The notes beneath the pieces are model-generated. The model did no database searches. It worked only from the letters and a program-made list of their open reading frames with translations, and was not told the DNA's origin. DNA of 64,000 bases from Paenirhizobium selenitireducens ATCC BAA-1503 (lineage in GTDB: Bacteria > Pseudomonadota > Alphaproteobacteria > Rhizobiales > Rhizobiaceae): positions 248,001-312,000 of the forward strand of contig NZ_JAEG01000007.1 in the NCBI RefSeq assembly GCF_000518785.1, written 5' to 3'. Both the position numbers and the translations under genes were made by a program. This document shows, piece after piece, positions 8,408 to 17,070 of this stretch. The number at the start of each line of letters is the position of its first letter. The stretch's first letter is position 1.

Positions 8408-9805
8408 TTAATTTTCCCGTCGGGCATGCTCGCCGATAAAGGTTTCGACGGCTTTAAGCTCGGCGTCCAGGATATCGAAGTGCTCCTCCCTGTCCATCAG
8501 ATCAGCAAGCCACGCCGGAAGCGCGGGGTCAATACCGCTCGCCGATTTTACCGCGGCCGGGAATTTCGCCGGATGGGCGGTGGCGAGCGTCACCATGGGG
8601 GTCGACGGCTTCTCGAACTTCTGCGCGACGAACACGCCGACGGCGGTGTGCGGATCGAGCAGATAGCCGGTCTCAGCCAGCGTGTCGCGAATGGTCGAGG
8701 CCACCTGCTTCTCGCTGGCACGGCCGGCGCGAAACTCCTTGCGGATCGCCTTCAGCGCGCCGGGCTTGATCTCGAAACCGCCGGACTGCTTGAGGCTTTC
8801 CATCGCCGCGCGGATGGCGCTGTCGTCGCGGTCACAGGCCTCGAACAGCAGGCGCTCGAAGTTGGACGAAATCTGGATGTCCATCGACGGCGAGGTGGTG
8901 GCCGACACGCCCTTCATCTCGTAGCGGCCGGTCTTCAGCGTGCGGGCGAGAATGTCGTTCTCGTTGGTGGCGATCACCAGCTTGTCGATCGGCAGGCCCA
9001 TCTTCTTGGCGACGTAGCCGGCGAAGATATCGCCGAAATTGCCGGTCGGCACGGTGAAGGAGACCTTGCGGTCCGGGCTGCCGAGCGAAATCGCCGCGGT
9101 GAAATAATAGACCACCTGCGCCATGATGCGCGCCCAGTTGATCGAATTGACGCCGGAGATCTTCAGCCGGTCGCGGAAGTCGATGTCGTTGAACATCGCC
9201 TTCACCAGGTTCTGGCAGTCGTCGAAATTGCCCTTGATGGCCAGCGCGTGCACGTTCTCGGCCTTGGACGTGGTCATCTGCCGCTGCTGGACGGGCGAAA
9301 CCTTCTCATGCGGGAAGAGGATGAACACGTCGGTGCGGGCCCGGCCGGCAAAGGCGTCGATCGCCGCCCCGCCGGTATCGCCCGAGGTGGCGCCGACGAT
9401 CGTCGCCCGTTCGCCGCGCTGGGCGAGCGCGTGGTCCATCAGCCGTGCGAGCAGCTGCATCGCGACGTCCTTGAAGGCGAGCGTCGTGCCGTGGAACAGC
9501 TCCAGGATGAAGGAATTCGGCCCGGTCTGCACGAGCGGTGCGACGGCCGGATGGCGGAAGGTGGCATAGGCCTCGTCGATCATGGCACGGAACAGGTCGG
9601 CCTCGATCTCGCCGCCGGTGAACCGGTAGAGCACCTCGAAGGCGATGTCCTGGTAGCTCTTGCCGCGCAGCGCCCGGATTTCCTTCTTGCTCATATGCGG
9701 CCACTTGCGCGGCACGTAGAGGCCGCCGTCGCGGGCAAGCCCGGCGAGAAGAGCGTCACAGAAACCGAGGCTCTTTGCCTCTCCGCGGGTCGAGATGTAG
9801 TCCAC
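8408..9805 (-). CDS. thrC: Threonine synthase
   Basis: This 465-residue PLP enzyme converts O-phosphohomoserine to threonine and phosphate. The N-terminal MDYISTRGEA is typical of the bacterial class, and the PLP lysine is Lys112 in TLAFKDVAMQ. GATSGDTGGAA and FTVPTGNFGDIFAGY are further conserved motifs. AAGGAC precedes the ATG. It is the first gene of a probable leftward unit with the M16 peptidase gene. Confidence 0.97.
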   Translation of the reverse strand: MDYISTRGEAKSLGFCDALLAGLARDGGLYVPRKWPHMSKKEIRALRGKSYQDIAFEVLYRFTGGEIEADLFRAMIDEAYATFRHPAVAPLVQTGPNSFILELFHGTTLAFKDVAMQLLARLMDHALAQRGERATIVGATSGDTGGAAIDAFAGRARTDVFILFPHEKVSPVQQRQMTTSKAENVHALAIKGNFDDCQNLVKAMFNDIDFRDRLKISGVNSINWARIMAQVVYYFTAAISLGSPDRKVSFTVPTGNFGDIFAGYVAKKMGLPIDKLVIATNENDILARTLKTGRYEMKGVSATTSPSMDIQISSNFERLLFEACDRDDSAIRAAMESLKQSGGFEIKPGALKAIRKEFRAGRASEKQVASTIRDTLAETGYLLDPHTAVGVFVAQKFEKPSTPMVTLATAHPAKFPAAVKSASGIDPALPAWLADLMDREEHFDILDAELKAVETFIGEHARREN

Positions 9806-10120
9806 GATGCTTGTCCTTGGTCTTGAAGAAGGGAGGGGCTTGTCGGGCCGGAGACTACGCCGTTCAGGGCGCCGTCGGTCGTCTTTTCGCTCCGGTCGTG
9901 ACGGGCTGGTCCAGGCTCAGCGCCGGGTGCGGATCGACACCGACCGGCAAGACCGGGGCACCGTCACCCCGCAGGCGTTGAAAATTAAACCAAAACACCG
10001 GCGACCCAATCGATTTTTCGCTGCGCCGCTGGTATAGACCATCGGCAAGGGGCATGAAAAGCCTCAATTCGAATGGCTTTTGGCTTCCTCGAAGCCAGCA
10101 ATGCGGAAGGTGTGAGTATC
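9806..10120. other. Gene-free stretch between divergent thrC and lipoprotein genes
   Basis: No gene was recognised. It must hold both outward promoters. A TATAGA hexamer at 10033-10038 faces the lipoprotein gene, but no good -35 sits 17 bases before it. No riboswitch or attenuator structure was recognised on the thrC side. Confidence 0.4.
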
Positions 10121-10690
10121 GTGTCTGTAATGGTATCGCGCGGGGTCTTGGCCGCATCCTTGTTGATGGTTCTCTCAGGCTGCAATGCCGGCAATCCCGG
10201 AGGGGTGCTCGGCTCGGCCGCAGACAAGCCCACCGCCGCCCCGGCTGCCAGCCCCGCCGCCGATGCGGCCGCCGCCGTGCAGGGCTTCTGCCCGCCGATC
10301 ACGCTGAGAGACGGCACGGCCTACCATCGCACCTATGCCAAGGGCGCCAAGGACGATGCGACGAAGATCGTCTACCAGGCATCGCTCGCCGACACGACAC
10401 GCTCGTGCACGCGCTCGGAAACCGGCATGACGATCACCGCCATGGTCCAGGGACGGCTGGTGGCCGGGCCCGAAGGCAAGGCCGGGCAGGTCATGCTGCC
10501 GATCCGCGTCGCGGTGACGGACGGCGAGACAGTTGTCTATTCCGAGTTGACGCAGTTTCCCGTGACGCTGGCCGACGTCGCTCAGGCAAGCCAGTTCGTC
10601 TTCACCAAGGACGTGCCGGTTCCAGGCAATGTCAGCGGTCTCACCAAGGTTCATGTCGGTTTCGACGAGGGGCCGGTCAAGAAGAAGTAA
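10121..10690 (+). CDS. Predicted lipoprotein of unknown function
   Basis: The protein has a short basic N-terminus, a hydrophobic stretch and a lipobox ending LSGC, with the modified cysteine at residue 21 of the chosen start. An Ala/Pro-rich linker follows and then a compact domain of about 140 residues with two cysteines. GTG at 10121 is chosen because GGAAGG lies about ten bases upstream; ATG at 10130 is a close alternative. I do not recognise the domain. It is divergent from thrC and precedes a lipid kinase gene on the same strand. Confidence 0.7.
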   Translation: MSVMVSRGVLAASLLMVLSGCNAGNPGGVLGSAADKPTAAPAASPAADAAAAVQGFCPPITLRDGTAYHRTYAKGAKDDATKIVYQASLADTTRSCTRSETGMTITAMVQGRLVAGPEGKAGQVMLPIRVAVTDGETVVYSELTQFPVTLADVAQASQFVFTKDVPVPGNVSGLTKVHVGFDEGPVKKK

Positions 10691-10806
10691 CCAGCCAGGT
10701 CGGCGCAAATTAGCAAAGGGACGGCCGCCGGGCGCCGCGTTCCACAAGGATTGTCCTGGAACGTTGCCACTCGGTCGTTGATCTCACCAGATGCCGGGGG
10801 GCATGG

Positions 10807-11724
10807 GTGAAAATCGGAATTGTCAGAAATCCCGTCTCGGGTGGCCAGTCAGGCCACGCGCGGTGGCGGGTCATCAGCAACGTATTGGCCGAACACTTTC
10901 CCGAGTGCGACGTTCGCGAAACCGCGGGCGTCGGCGATGCGGGGCGGCTGACGATCGAACTGATCGCCTCAGGCTGCGGCCTGATCATCGCCATCGGCGG
11001 CGACGGCACGATCGGCGAGGTGGTCGACGGGATCATGCGCTCGGCCAGGCCGCAGACCGCCTTTTCCTTCATGTCAACTGGCACTGGCTGCGACTTCGCC
11101 CGCAATTTTTCCCTGCCGAGCGAACCGGACGCCCTGGTGCGCCGGATCGCCGAGGCGCCCGTACGCCAGATCGACATCGCCCGCATCAGTGGCCTGTCGG
11201 CCGACGGCAAGATGCTCGAACGCCATTTCGCCAACATTGCCAGCGTCGGCGTTTCCGGGCGCATCGTCCAGGCGGTGAACGGCCGTGGCCGGCGCGTGGC
11301 GAGCGGCTCTCTGCGCTTCCTCTTGTGCTCGGTGCGCGAGATCCTCCGCTACAGGCCCGAGGGCGTGCGCGTGGTGATCGATGGCAAGGAGGTCTTTAGC
11401 GGCCCGGTGACCGTGGCGGCTGTGGCAAACGGCTCCTGGTTCGGCGGCGGCATGCATGTCGTGCCCTTCGCCGATCTGGCCGACGGCCTGCTCGACATCG
11501 GCATCCTGCGCGGCGCGAGCAAGACCGGCGTGCTCGGCATCCTGGCGCGGCTCTATTCCGCCTCGCATATCGGCCACCCGCTGATCAGCTTCCATCGCGG
11601 ACGTGTCGTCGACGTCGAGCCGTGTGGCGGGGCGACGCTTTCGATCGAGGCGGATGGCGAGACGCTGCCCTTCGACCGTCTGCACGTCGAGGTCATGCCT
11701 TCGGCCCTCAGCCTGAAGATCTGA
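10807..11724 (+). CDS. Diacylglycerol kinase family lipid kinase
   Basis: The 305-residue protein begins with GTG and carries NPVSGG near its N-terminus and the catalytic GGDGT at residues 64-68, the signature of the DAGK/sphingosine kinase/YegS superfamily. The later part includes FFGGGM-like ANGSWFGGGM and an ADGE motif near the C-terminus, as in YegS-like enzymes. It probably phosphorylates a lipid at the inner face of the membrane; the actual lipid is unknown. It stands on the same strand as the upstream lipoprotein gene with a 116-base gap. Confidence 0.9.
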   Translation: MKIGIVRNPVSGGQSGHARWRVISNVLAEHFPECDVRETAGVGDAGRLTIELIASGCGLIIAIGGDGTIGEVVDGIMRSARPQTAFSFMSTGTGCDFARNFSLPSEPDALVRRIAEAPVRQIDIARISGLSADGKMLERHFANIASVGVSGRIVQAVNGRGRRVASGSLRFLLCSVREILRYRPEGVRVVIDGKEVFSGPVTVAAVANGSWFGGGMHVVPFADLADGLLDIGILRGASKTGVLGILARLYSASHIGHPLISFHRGRVVDVEPCGGATLSIEADGETLPFDRLHVEVMPSALSLKI

Positions 11725-11781
11725 GCTTTGCTCTTGTAGGGAAGGGGGCTTTCGACGGTCGCCCTTGGTCCGACGACCGGC

Positions 11782-12471
11782 TCAGAATGCGCCGGCCCAT
11801 TCTTCCATGGCGGCGATCACCGCCGGCAGGTCCACCATGCGGGAAATCACCGTTTCGGCGCCGGCATCGGTCAGCCGGTCGGCATGCGACGGATAGGTGT
11901 GCGAGGCGCCGGTAAAGCCGATCACCCGCATGCCGGCGGCGCGCGCCGCATGCACGCCGTGCACGCTGTCCTCGATGACCACGACCTTGTCCGGCGAAAC
12001 GCCGAACTGGGCGGCGCCATGCAGGAAGATGTCCGGCTTCGGCTTGACGCGGTCGGCGCCGAGATCCTTGGCCGAATAGATATGCGGCGCGAAGAGCTCC
12101 TTCAGGCCGACCTTGGTCAGCATCATGTCGAGCCGCGCCAGCGAGGAATTGGAGCAGATGCAGCGCGGGCCCTTGAGGCGCGCAAGCGCAAACTGCACGC
12201 CCTCGATGATCTTGACCTCGCGCGCGAGCCGCTGGTCGAGCAGCTTTTCCGACTTGTCGAGCAGGCTGGCCGAAAGCGGAATGTCGACTTCCTTCTCGAC
12301 GGCGAGCAGGATGTTCTTCCAGGTCATGCCGGCGAAGCGTTCACCCATTTCCTCGACCGAGATCGGATAGCCGGCCTCGTTGAGCAGCTTGGATTCGACC
12401 TTGGCCGCGATGATTTCGGAATCGACGAGCACGCCGTCGCAATCGAAGATGGTGAGGTCGAAGCCGCTCAT
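11782..12471 (-). CDS. HAD-IA family phosphatase
   Basis: The 229-residue cytoplasmic enzyme has the HAD nucleophile motif DCDGVLVDSE (Asp10 and Asp12), CSNSS as motif II, and KPKPDIFLHGAAQFG followed by IEDSVHG as motifs III and IV. It resembles the phosphoglycolate phosphatase/beta-phosphoglucomutase branch; the substrate is not readable. The ATG at 12471 is chosen because homology starts there; no clear Shine-Dalgarno sequence is seen and a GTG at 12510 is possible. The gene is convergent with the lipid kinase gene. Confidence 0.88.
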   Translation of the reverse strand: MSGFDLTIFDCDGVLVDSEIIAAKVESKLLNEAGYPISVEEMGERFAGMTWKNILLAVEKEVDIPLSASLLDKSEKLLDQRLAREVKIIEGVQFALARLKGPRCICSNSSLARLDMMLTKVGLKELFAPHIYSAKDLGADRVKPKPDIFLHGAAQFGVSPDKVVVIEDSVHGVHAARAAGMRVIGFTGASHTYPSHADRLTDAGAETVISRMVDLPAVIAAMEEWAGAF

Positions 12472-12560
12472 GGGGGAGATCCGTCTAATCGTCTTGGGAA
12501 GGCGCCTCACCTACACGATGATCCGGCAAAGGACAATCCGCGAGTTGGTTGCGGCCCGCT

Positions 12561-13133
12561 TCAGCCGGCCGCCCCGGGTGAGGCGAGCGCCAGTAATTGT
12601 GGCTCGAGAGCCGACAGGTCGCGGAGGCTTGCGCGGTCCTGCCCCATCATGTCGGCCATCCACACGCCGTCGGCGGCGAGCCGGACGATCTCCATCTGGG
12701 CCGTGCCGTCTGTCTCCCGATGCGCCTCCAGCCGTTCGTCGAGCCAATCGGACCAGAGCCGGCGCATGCCGGGATCGGCGACCATCGTCACCGAAAGCGC
12801 GGCCCAGGGGCTCCTCATGCCGAGCTTGTGGTCGGCGAAGGCGGCCCGCACATAGGCGCGGGTGAACCGTCCGACCGGTTCTCGATCCTTAGCCATGTAG
12901 CGATCGATCTCGTCCCCGAACTGTTGCAAAAGATCCGTGAATACCGCCTCGATCAGCGCCTGTTTGCTGGCAAAATGATGTAGCAGGCCGCCCTTGGTCA
13001 CGCCGGCCGCCTCGGCGACCGCCTGGATGGTGATCGCGGACGGACCCTGGTCGACCGCGATCTTGGCGGTTCGGTCGAGCAGCGAGCGGCGGACCTTGTC
13101 CGGCTCCTTCTTGCGCATATGGGCGTTGGTCAT
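12561..13133 (-). CDS. TetR family repressor, likely of the adjacent SMR pump
   Basis: The 190-residue protein has an N-terminal helix-turn-helix (about residues 30-60, VAEAAGVTKGGLLHHFASKQALIEAVF) typical of TetR/AcrR. The C-terminal ligand domain is of the DUF/TetR_C type and not diagnostic. Its start codon overlaps the stop of the SMR transporter gene by one base (TGATG), so the two genes are translated from one message. By analogy with other drug-pump pairs it probably represses this operon and responds to a cationic compound. It is not BetI: it is far from betBA and linked to an efflux pump. Confidence 0.9.
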   Translation of the reverse strand: MTNAHMRKKEPDKVRRSLLDRTAKIAVDQGPSAITIQAVAEAAGVTKGGLLHHFASKQALIEAVFTDLLQQFGDEIDRYMAKDREPVGRFTRAYVRAAFADHKLGMRSPWAALSVTMVADPGMRRLWSDWLDERLEAHRETDGTAQMEIVRLAADGVWMADMMGQDRASLRDLSALEPQLLALASPGAAG

Positions 13134-13480
13134 CAGCCGTGCGAAACCGAGTTGGAGAAGACATTCATGACGATGACGCCGGCGACGATCATGCCGATAC
13201 CGGCCATGGCGGGCAGGTCGAGCGACTGCTTGAGCAGCAGCACGGAGATCATCGCGGTGAGCACGATGCCGAGCCCGCCCCAGACCGCATAGGCGATGCC
13301 GAGCGGCACGCCCTTCAGCGCCTGGGAAAGAAGGTAGAACGAGACGATGTAGAACAAGGCCATCGCCGCCGTCGGCAGCGGCTTCGAAAACTGCTCCGAT
13401 TTCTGCAACAGGGTGGTGGCGATCACTTCGCAGACAATGGCGCCGCCCAGCGAACCATAGGCAAGAAACAAAGGGTTCAT
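13133..13480 (-). CDS. Small multidrug resistance (SMR) family transporter
   Basis: The 115-residue protein has the four-helix SMR layout. The essential glutamate in helix 1 is present in VCEVIATTLLQKS, and helix 3 keeps the GIAYAVWGGLG pattern. SMR proteins export cationic drugs or guanidinium compounds as antiparallel dimers in the inner membrane. ATG at 13480 matches the EmrE/SugE N-terminus; an upstream GTG adds four residues. It is the first gene of a two-gene operon with a TetR regulator. Confidence 0.92.
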   Translation of the reverse strand: MNPLFLAYGSLGGAIVCEVIATTLLQKSEQFSKPLPTAAMALFYIVSFYLLSQALKGVPLGIAYAVWGGLGIVLTAMISVLLLKQSLDLPAMAGIGMIVAGVIVMNVFSNSVSHG

Positions 13481-13657
13481 CGAAAATCTCACATCGGGAA
13501 AGGTCAGGTCATAAACATACCGTCTGGACGGTTTCTTTGCAAGCCTGCGGAATGCTGCGAGCTGTCCGGATCATGAGGCGGCCGGCGATTATGGGCAAAG
13601 GGCCGGGGAAGGGGCTGTCTGGGAGGCTCTGGCCGATGGCTTCCCGGCAGGGGACGC

Positions 13658-14344
13658 TCAGCCGGCGAGCGGGAACATTGCCGCAAAACGCCGCTCGCCC
13701 TCGGGCGAAAAGACGATCGCGCGGCTGCCGGGCGCGCGCCGTGCATGGCCGTGTGTGAGGAAGTGGTCGAGCAGCGCCTTGCCGAGCGCCCCGGAGAGGT
13801 GGATGCGCCGCTCGCTCCAGTCGAGGCAAGCGCGGCAGAGCGGACGGCGCTGCGCTTTCAGGCCCGCCAGGTCGATGCCGTTGTCGCAGACCAGCGCTTC
13901 GCCGGCGGGCGTCAGCTGCGGGTGTTCCTCCTCGCCGACGATGGCACCCATAATCCGCAGGCTGTCGAGCATGCGCACACCGTAGTCGCCGGCGAGATGG
14001 TCGTAGCAGATCCGCGCCTTGCGCAGCGCCGGCTCCTTCGGCCCCGCCTTGTGGCGCACATGGCCGCGGGCGGCGGCAAAGCCCATCAGGCCCTCGATCA
14101 TGCGGCCCACCGCCAGGTCGGCCAGCGTGAAATATCGGTGCCGCCCCTGCTTGCGCTGGGCCAAGAGTCCGCCCTCCTCGAGCTTGGCAAGGTGCGAGCT
14201 GGCCGTCGGCAGACCGATGCCGGCGGCGCCGGCAAGCTCGGTGGCGGTCAGCGCACGCCCGTCCATCAGCGCCAGCAGCATGTTGGCGCGGGCGGGGTCG
14301 CCGATCAGGGCGGCGAGGCGGGCAATGTCGGGTCCTTCACTCAT
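13658..14344 (-). CDS. ArsR family transcriptional regulator
   Basis: The 228-residue protein has a winged helix in the first 90 residues (ATELAGAAGIGLPTASSHLAKLEEGGLL, then a wing KQGRHRYFTL), placing it in the ArsR class. The C-terminal 130 residues form an extra domain with a cysteine pair in RPLCRACLDW that may sense metal or thiol state. It is transcribed away from a NIPSNAP-ABM gene pair with an 83-base shared region, the classic layout for a regulator of its neighbours. The inducing signal is unknown. Confidence 0.88.
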   Translation of the reverse strand: MSEGPDIARLAALIGDPARANMLLALMDGRALTATELAGAAGIGLPTASSHLAKLEEGGLLAQRKQGRHRYFTLADLAVGRMIEGLMGFAAARGHVRHKAGPKEPALRKARICYDHLAGDYGVRMLDSLRIMGAIVGEEEHPQLTPAGEALVCDNGIDLAGLKAQRRPLCRACLDWSERRIHLSGALGKALLDHFLTHGHARRAPGSRAIVFSPEGERRFAAMFPLAG

Positions 14345-14427
14345 GCTTCGATCGTAATCGAAGCATTGCCGTCGGGCAATATGCGAGGAGGGGACATCGA
14401 CATGGCTACAGCATGAAAGGAAAACCC

Positions 14428-14757
14428 ATGATCACCTGCGTCATCCGCTACGAGATCGACCCCTTTGCGAAGGACGCCTTCACCACCTATGCCCGCAACT
14501 GGGGCGAGGCGATCCCGCGTTGCGGCGCCGATCTCGTGGGCTATTTCGCCCCGCACGAAGGCTCCGCCACCACGGCTTACGGCATCTACCACGTCAAGGA
14601 CCTTGCGGCCTACGAAGCCTATCGCGCCCGGCTCGCCGCAGACCCGCTCGGCAAGGCCAATTACGAGTTCGCCCGCAATGCCCGCTTCATCCTCAAGGAG
14701 GACCGGCTGTTCCTCAAATGTGTGTCCGGGCTCCCGGCCAACATGGTGCAGCCATGA
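14428..14757 (+). CDS. NIPSNAP family protein
   Basis: The 109-residue protein matches the NIPSNAP ferredoxin-like fold, with IRYEIDPFAKDAFTTYARNW and GYFAPHEGSATTAYGIYHV as conserved stretches. Its function in bacteria is not established. AAGGA seven bases before the ATG at 14428 decides the start. The stop overlaps the ATG of the next gene as ATGA, so the pair is translationally coupled. The divergent ArsR gene suggests induction under some chemical stress. Confidence 0.88.
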   Translation: MITCVIRYEIDPFAKDAFTTYARNWGEAIPRCGADLVGYFAPHEGSATTAYGIYHVKDLAAYEAYRARLAADPLGKANYEFARNARFILKEDRLFLKCVSGLPANMVQP

Positions 14758-15098
14758 TCGCGGTGATCTTCGAGGTGACGCCCTATGTCGGCGAGCGACA
14801 CCGCTATCTCGACCTGGCCGGCGAGCTGCGGGCAAAACTGGAGGCGATGGACGGCTTCATCTCCGTCGAGCGCTTCGAAAGCCTGACGGTGCGCGGCAAG
14901 CTTCTGTCCCTGTCCTTCTGGCGCGACGAGGAGGCGGTGCGCCGCTGGCGCGAGACGGAGGAGCACCGGGCGGCACAACAGGTGGGACGCGGCGGTGTCT
15001 TCGCCGACTATCGCCTGCGCGTCGCCCACGTGCTGCGCGACTACGGTCTTCGTGAGCGGGAGGAGGCGCCGCCCGACAGCCGGGCCGTCCATGGATGA
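14754..15098 (+). CDS. Antibiotic biosynthesis monooxygenase (ABM) domain protein
   Basis: The 114-residue protein begins MIAVIFEVTP and contains DGFISVERFES, LSFWRDEEAVRRWRETEEH and an HxxAQ-like HRAAQQVGRGGVFADYRLRVAHV block, all typical of ABM-domain (YgiN/IsdG-like) dimeric ferredoxin folds. Such proteins include small cofactor-free monooxygenases and haem degraders; the haem-binding residues of IsdG are not evident. It is coupled to the NIPSNAP gene by a four-base overlap and probably acts in the same process. Confidence 0.88.
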   Translation: MIAVIFEVTPYVGERHRYLDLAGELRAKLEAMDGFISVERFESLTVRGKLLSLSFWRDEEAVRRWRETEEHRAAQQVGRGGVFADYRLRVAHVLRDYGLREREEAPPDSRAVHG

Positions 15099-15165
15099 CG
15101 TCCCGCCGGCGGGTCGATGGGGCGTTCGTCTCGACAATCCCCCGGCTGCTGACTATGCAGGTGGC

Positions 15166-15834
15166 ATGGAGAAAGAACACGACGACACCATCGCCAGCCG
15201 CATCAGCCGTGCCCTCGCGGAGCGCATCATCCATGGCGAACTGACGCCCGGCGCGCGCCTTGCCCAGGACCATATCGCCGAGGAGTTCGGGGCGAGCCAC
15301 GTGCCGGTCCGCGAGGCCTTCCGGCGGCTCGAAGCGCAGGGTCTCGTCGTCAGCATTCCCCGCCGCGGCGTGCGCGTCGCCTCGTTCGACCTTAGGCAGG
15401 TGCGGGAGGTCGCCGAAATGCGCGCAGCCCTCGAGGTGCTGGCGCTGCGCCATGCCGCGCCCCATCTGACGGGCGAGGTGCTCGACGCGGCCGAGCAGGC
15501 GGCAACCGATGCCGACGACGCCAAGGATGTCCGCGCCTGGGAGGAAGCAAACCGTCGCTTCCATCGCCTGATCGTCTCGACCTGCGGCATGCCGCGCCTG
15601 CTCTCCGTCATCGACGACTTGCATGCCGTCAGCGCCCGCTTTCTCTTCGTCGCCTGGCGCGCCACCTGGGAGGCACGCACCGACCACGACCATCGCGCCA
15701 TCCTCACGGCGCTGAGGGAAGGGGATGTCGGCGAGGCCTGCCGCATTCTCGAGCGGCACGTCCAGTGGATCGGTCGTGCGCCGGTGCCGCTTCCCGGCCG
15801 CCCCGAGACCGAAGGTTTTGCCATCGTCGGCTGA
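15166..15834 (+). CDS. bioR: GntR/FCD regulator, probable biotin repressor BioR
   Basis: The 222-residue protein has a GntR winged helix at about residues 10-75 (GELTPGARLAQDHIAEEFGASHVPVREAFRRLEAQGLV) and a C-terminal FCD ligand domain. It lies immediately upstream of bioY, and three sequences close to the BioR box TTATMKATAA sit between the two genes. In alphaproteobacteria BioR is the GntR-family repressor of biotin synthesis and uptake, so the gene symbol follows from context plus operator match. ATG at 15166 gives the expected length. Autoregulation through the first box, which lies downstream of the gene, is less likely than control of bioY. Confidence 0.82.
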   Translation: MEKEHDDTIASRISRALAERIIHGELTPGARLAQDHIAEEFGASHVPVREAFRRLEAQGLVVSIPRRGVRVASFDLRQVREVAEMRAALEVLALRHAAPHLTGEVLDAAEQAATDADDAKDVRAWEEANRRFHRLIVSTCGMPRLLSVIDDLHAVSARFLFVAWRATWEARTDHDHRAILTALREGDVGEACRILERHVQWIGRAPVPLPGRPETEGFAIVG

Positions 15835-15845
15835 ATTTTCCCAAT

Positions 15846-15855
15846 TTATAGATTA
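15846..15855 (+). promoter_or_regulatory. BioR-box-like site 1
   Basis: TTATAGATTA differs at one base from the BioR consensus TTATAGATAA. It lies just after the bioR stop codon and about 180 bases before bioY. Confidence 0.5.
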
Positions 15856-15977
15856 AATGCGAATCCTGCGGAATGCCTGCAGGACATGTGTTGTTACGCT
15901 CATCGCGCGCTGGCGGGCTCCTGGATCCACGGATTTCTCGCCGGTCTCAATTCACCTCGCCTTGGCAGATCTCAAAA

Positions 15978-15987
15978 TAATAGATAA
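15978..15987 (+). promoter_or_regulatory. BioR-box-like site 2
   Basis: TAATAGATAA differs at one base from TTATAGATAA. It is 20 bases before the perfect site and close to the expected bioY promoter. Confidence 0.55.
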
Positions 15988-16007
15988 AAGATTCGTCGTG
16001 CATCAAA

Positions 16008-16017
16008 TTATCTATAA
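16008..16017 (+). promoter_or_regulatory. BioR box, perfect match
   Basis: TTATCTATAA is a full match to the BioR operator (reverse complement TTATAGATAA) and ends 13 bases before the bioY start. Binding there would block transcription or elongation into bioY. Confidence 0.78.
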
Positions 16018-16030
16018 AATGGAGATTGCA

Positions 16031-16621
16031 ATGATGTCTGTCCTCACGACCGCCGCTCGCGGCTTCGATCCGCTCGGCATCGGCCGCCGCTCGCTGGCCA
16101 CCCAGTCCGTGCTTCTGGTCTTCGGCACGGCCGTACTGGCGCTCGCCTCGCAGGTGAGCGTACCCATGGTGCCGGTGCCGATCACCCTGCAGACCCTCGC
16201 GTTGACCATGATCGGCGTGCTCTACGGCTGGCGCCTCGGCGTCCTGACGGTTCTCGCCTGGCTCGGCGAGGCGATGATGGGACTGCCGGTGCTCGCCAAC
16301 GGCGGTGGTGGCCTGACGCCCTTCGTCGGTCCGACCGCCGGCTATCTCGTCTCCTTCCCGATCATCGCGGCCCTGGCCGGTCTTCTGGCGGAAAAAGGCT
16401 GGACCGGCGAGCGGGTGGTGCTGAGCTTCTCGGCGCATCTGCTGTCCAACCTGCTGTGCCTGGCCATCGGCGGCGCATGGCTCGCCTACCTGCTGGGCGT
16501 GGAGAAGGGGCTTGCGCTCGGTGTCGTGCCCTTCATCCTCGGCGCCGTCATCAAGTCCGCGCTCGCCGCCGCCCTGCTGATGGCGCTCGGTCGTCGGACG
16601 GGCAAACCGCTCGACCTCTGA
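16031..16621 (+). CDS. bioY: Biotin transporter BioY
   Basis: The 196-residue membrane protein has about six helices. It carries the BioY signatures VPMVPVPITLQTLALTM near the N-terminus and GPTAGYLVSFPI in the middle. BioY is the substrate-binding S component of biotin uptake and can work with or without an ECF module. GGAG six bases upstream selects the ATG at 16031; further in-frame ATGs at 16019 and 16034 exist. Perfect and near-perfect BioR boxes precede it. No bioM or bioN gene follows, so it is either a solitary BioY or uses ECF partners encoded elsewhere. Confidence 0.95.
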   Translation: MMSVLTTAARGFDPLGIGRRSLATQSVLLVFGTAVLALASQVSVPMVPVPITLQTLALTMIGVLYGWRLGVLTVLAWLGEAMMGLPVLANGGGGLTPFVGPTAGYLVSFPIIAALAGLLAEKGWTGERVVLSFSAHLLSNLLCLAIGGAWLAYLLGVEKGLALGVVPFILGAVIKSALAAALLMALGRRTGKPLDL

Positions 16622-16640
16622 GACAGGGACCACCGAACCC

Positions 16641-17063
16641 GTGACCGTCCGGCTCCGTGCCCACCATCTGCTCTGCATGCTGACCTATGTCGGCAAGGGC
16701 TATTCCCCCGCCTTCGTCGAGAACTACGAGGCGATCGCCGCCCGTCTTTCGGCCGGTGAGGAGATCGAGCTGGTGGCGGGGCCGGACGACATTTGCGGGC
16801 CGCTCACCGCAAACCCCGATGCCCATTGCCATGGCGAGAGCGTCGTGGAGCGGGATCGGGCGGCGGTGGAGGCCGTCGCCCGCCTGCTCGGCAGCCCCCT
16901 TGGCCCCGGCGCCCGCATCACGCCGAGCGCCAGTCTCCTTTCCCGCCTGCGAAAAACCTTCGCGACCGGCGAGATCCGCACCGCCTGTTCCGGCTGCGAA
17001 TGGTCCGACCTCTGCGACGGCGTCGCGGACGGCGGCTATGCCGGCGCGCGGGTGGCGCCATAG
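16641..17063 (+). CDS. DUF1284 domain protein
   Basis: The 140-residue protein begins with GTG 20 bases after bioY. It has the DUF1284 N-terminus RLRAHHLLCMLTYVGKGYS and several cysteines, including CGPLTANPDAHCHGES and C-terminal CSGCEWSDLC. The cysteine and histidine pattern suggests a metal or Fe-S site; the family has no assigned function. The tight spacing indicates co-transcription with bioY and possible biotin control. Confidence 0.85.
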   Translation: MTVRLRAHHLLCMLTYVGKGYSPAFVENYEAIAARLSAGEEIELVAGPDDICGPLTANPDAHCHGESVVERDRAAVEAVARLLGSPLGPGARITPSASLLSRLRKTFATGEIRTACSGCEWSDLCDGVADGGYAGARVAP

Positions 17064-17070
17064 GCGGCCG

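Noticed and set aside
12561-13133. TetR gene considered as BetI
   Set aside because: It overlaps an SMR pump gene and is 45 kb from betBA; position points to pump control.
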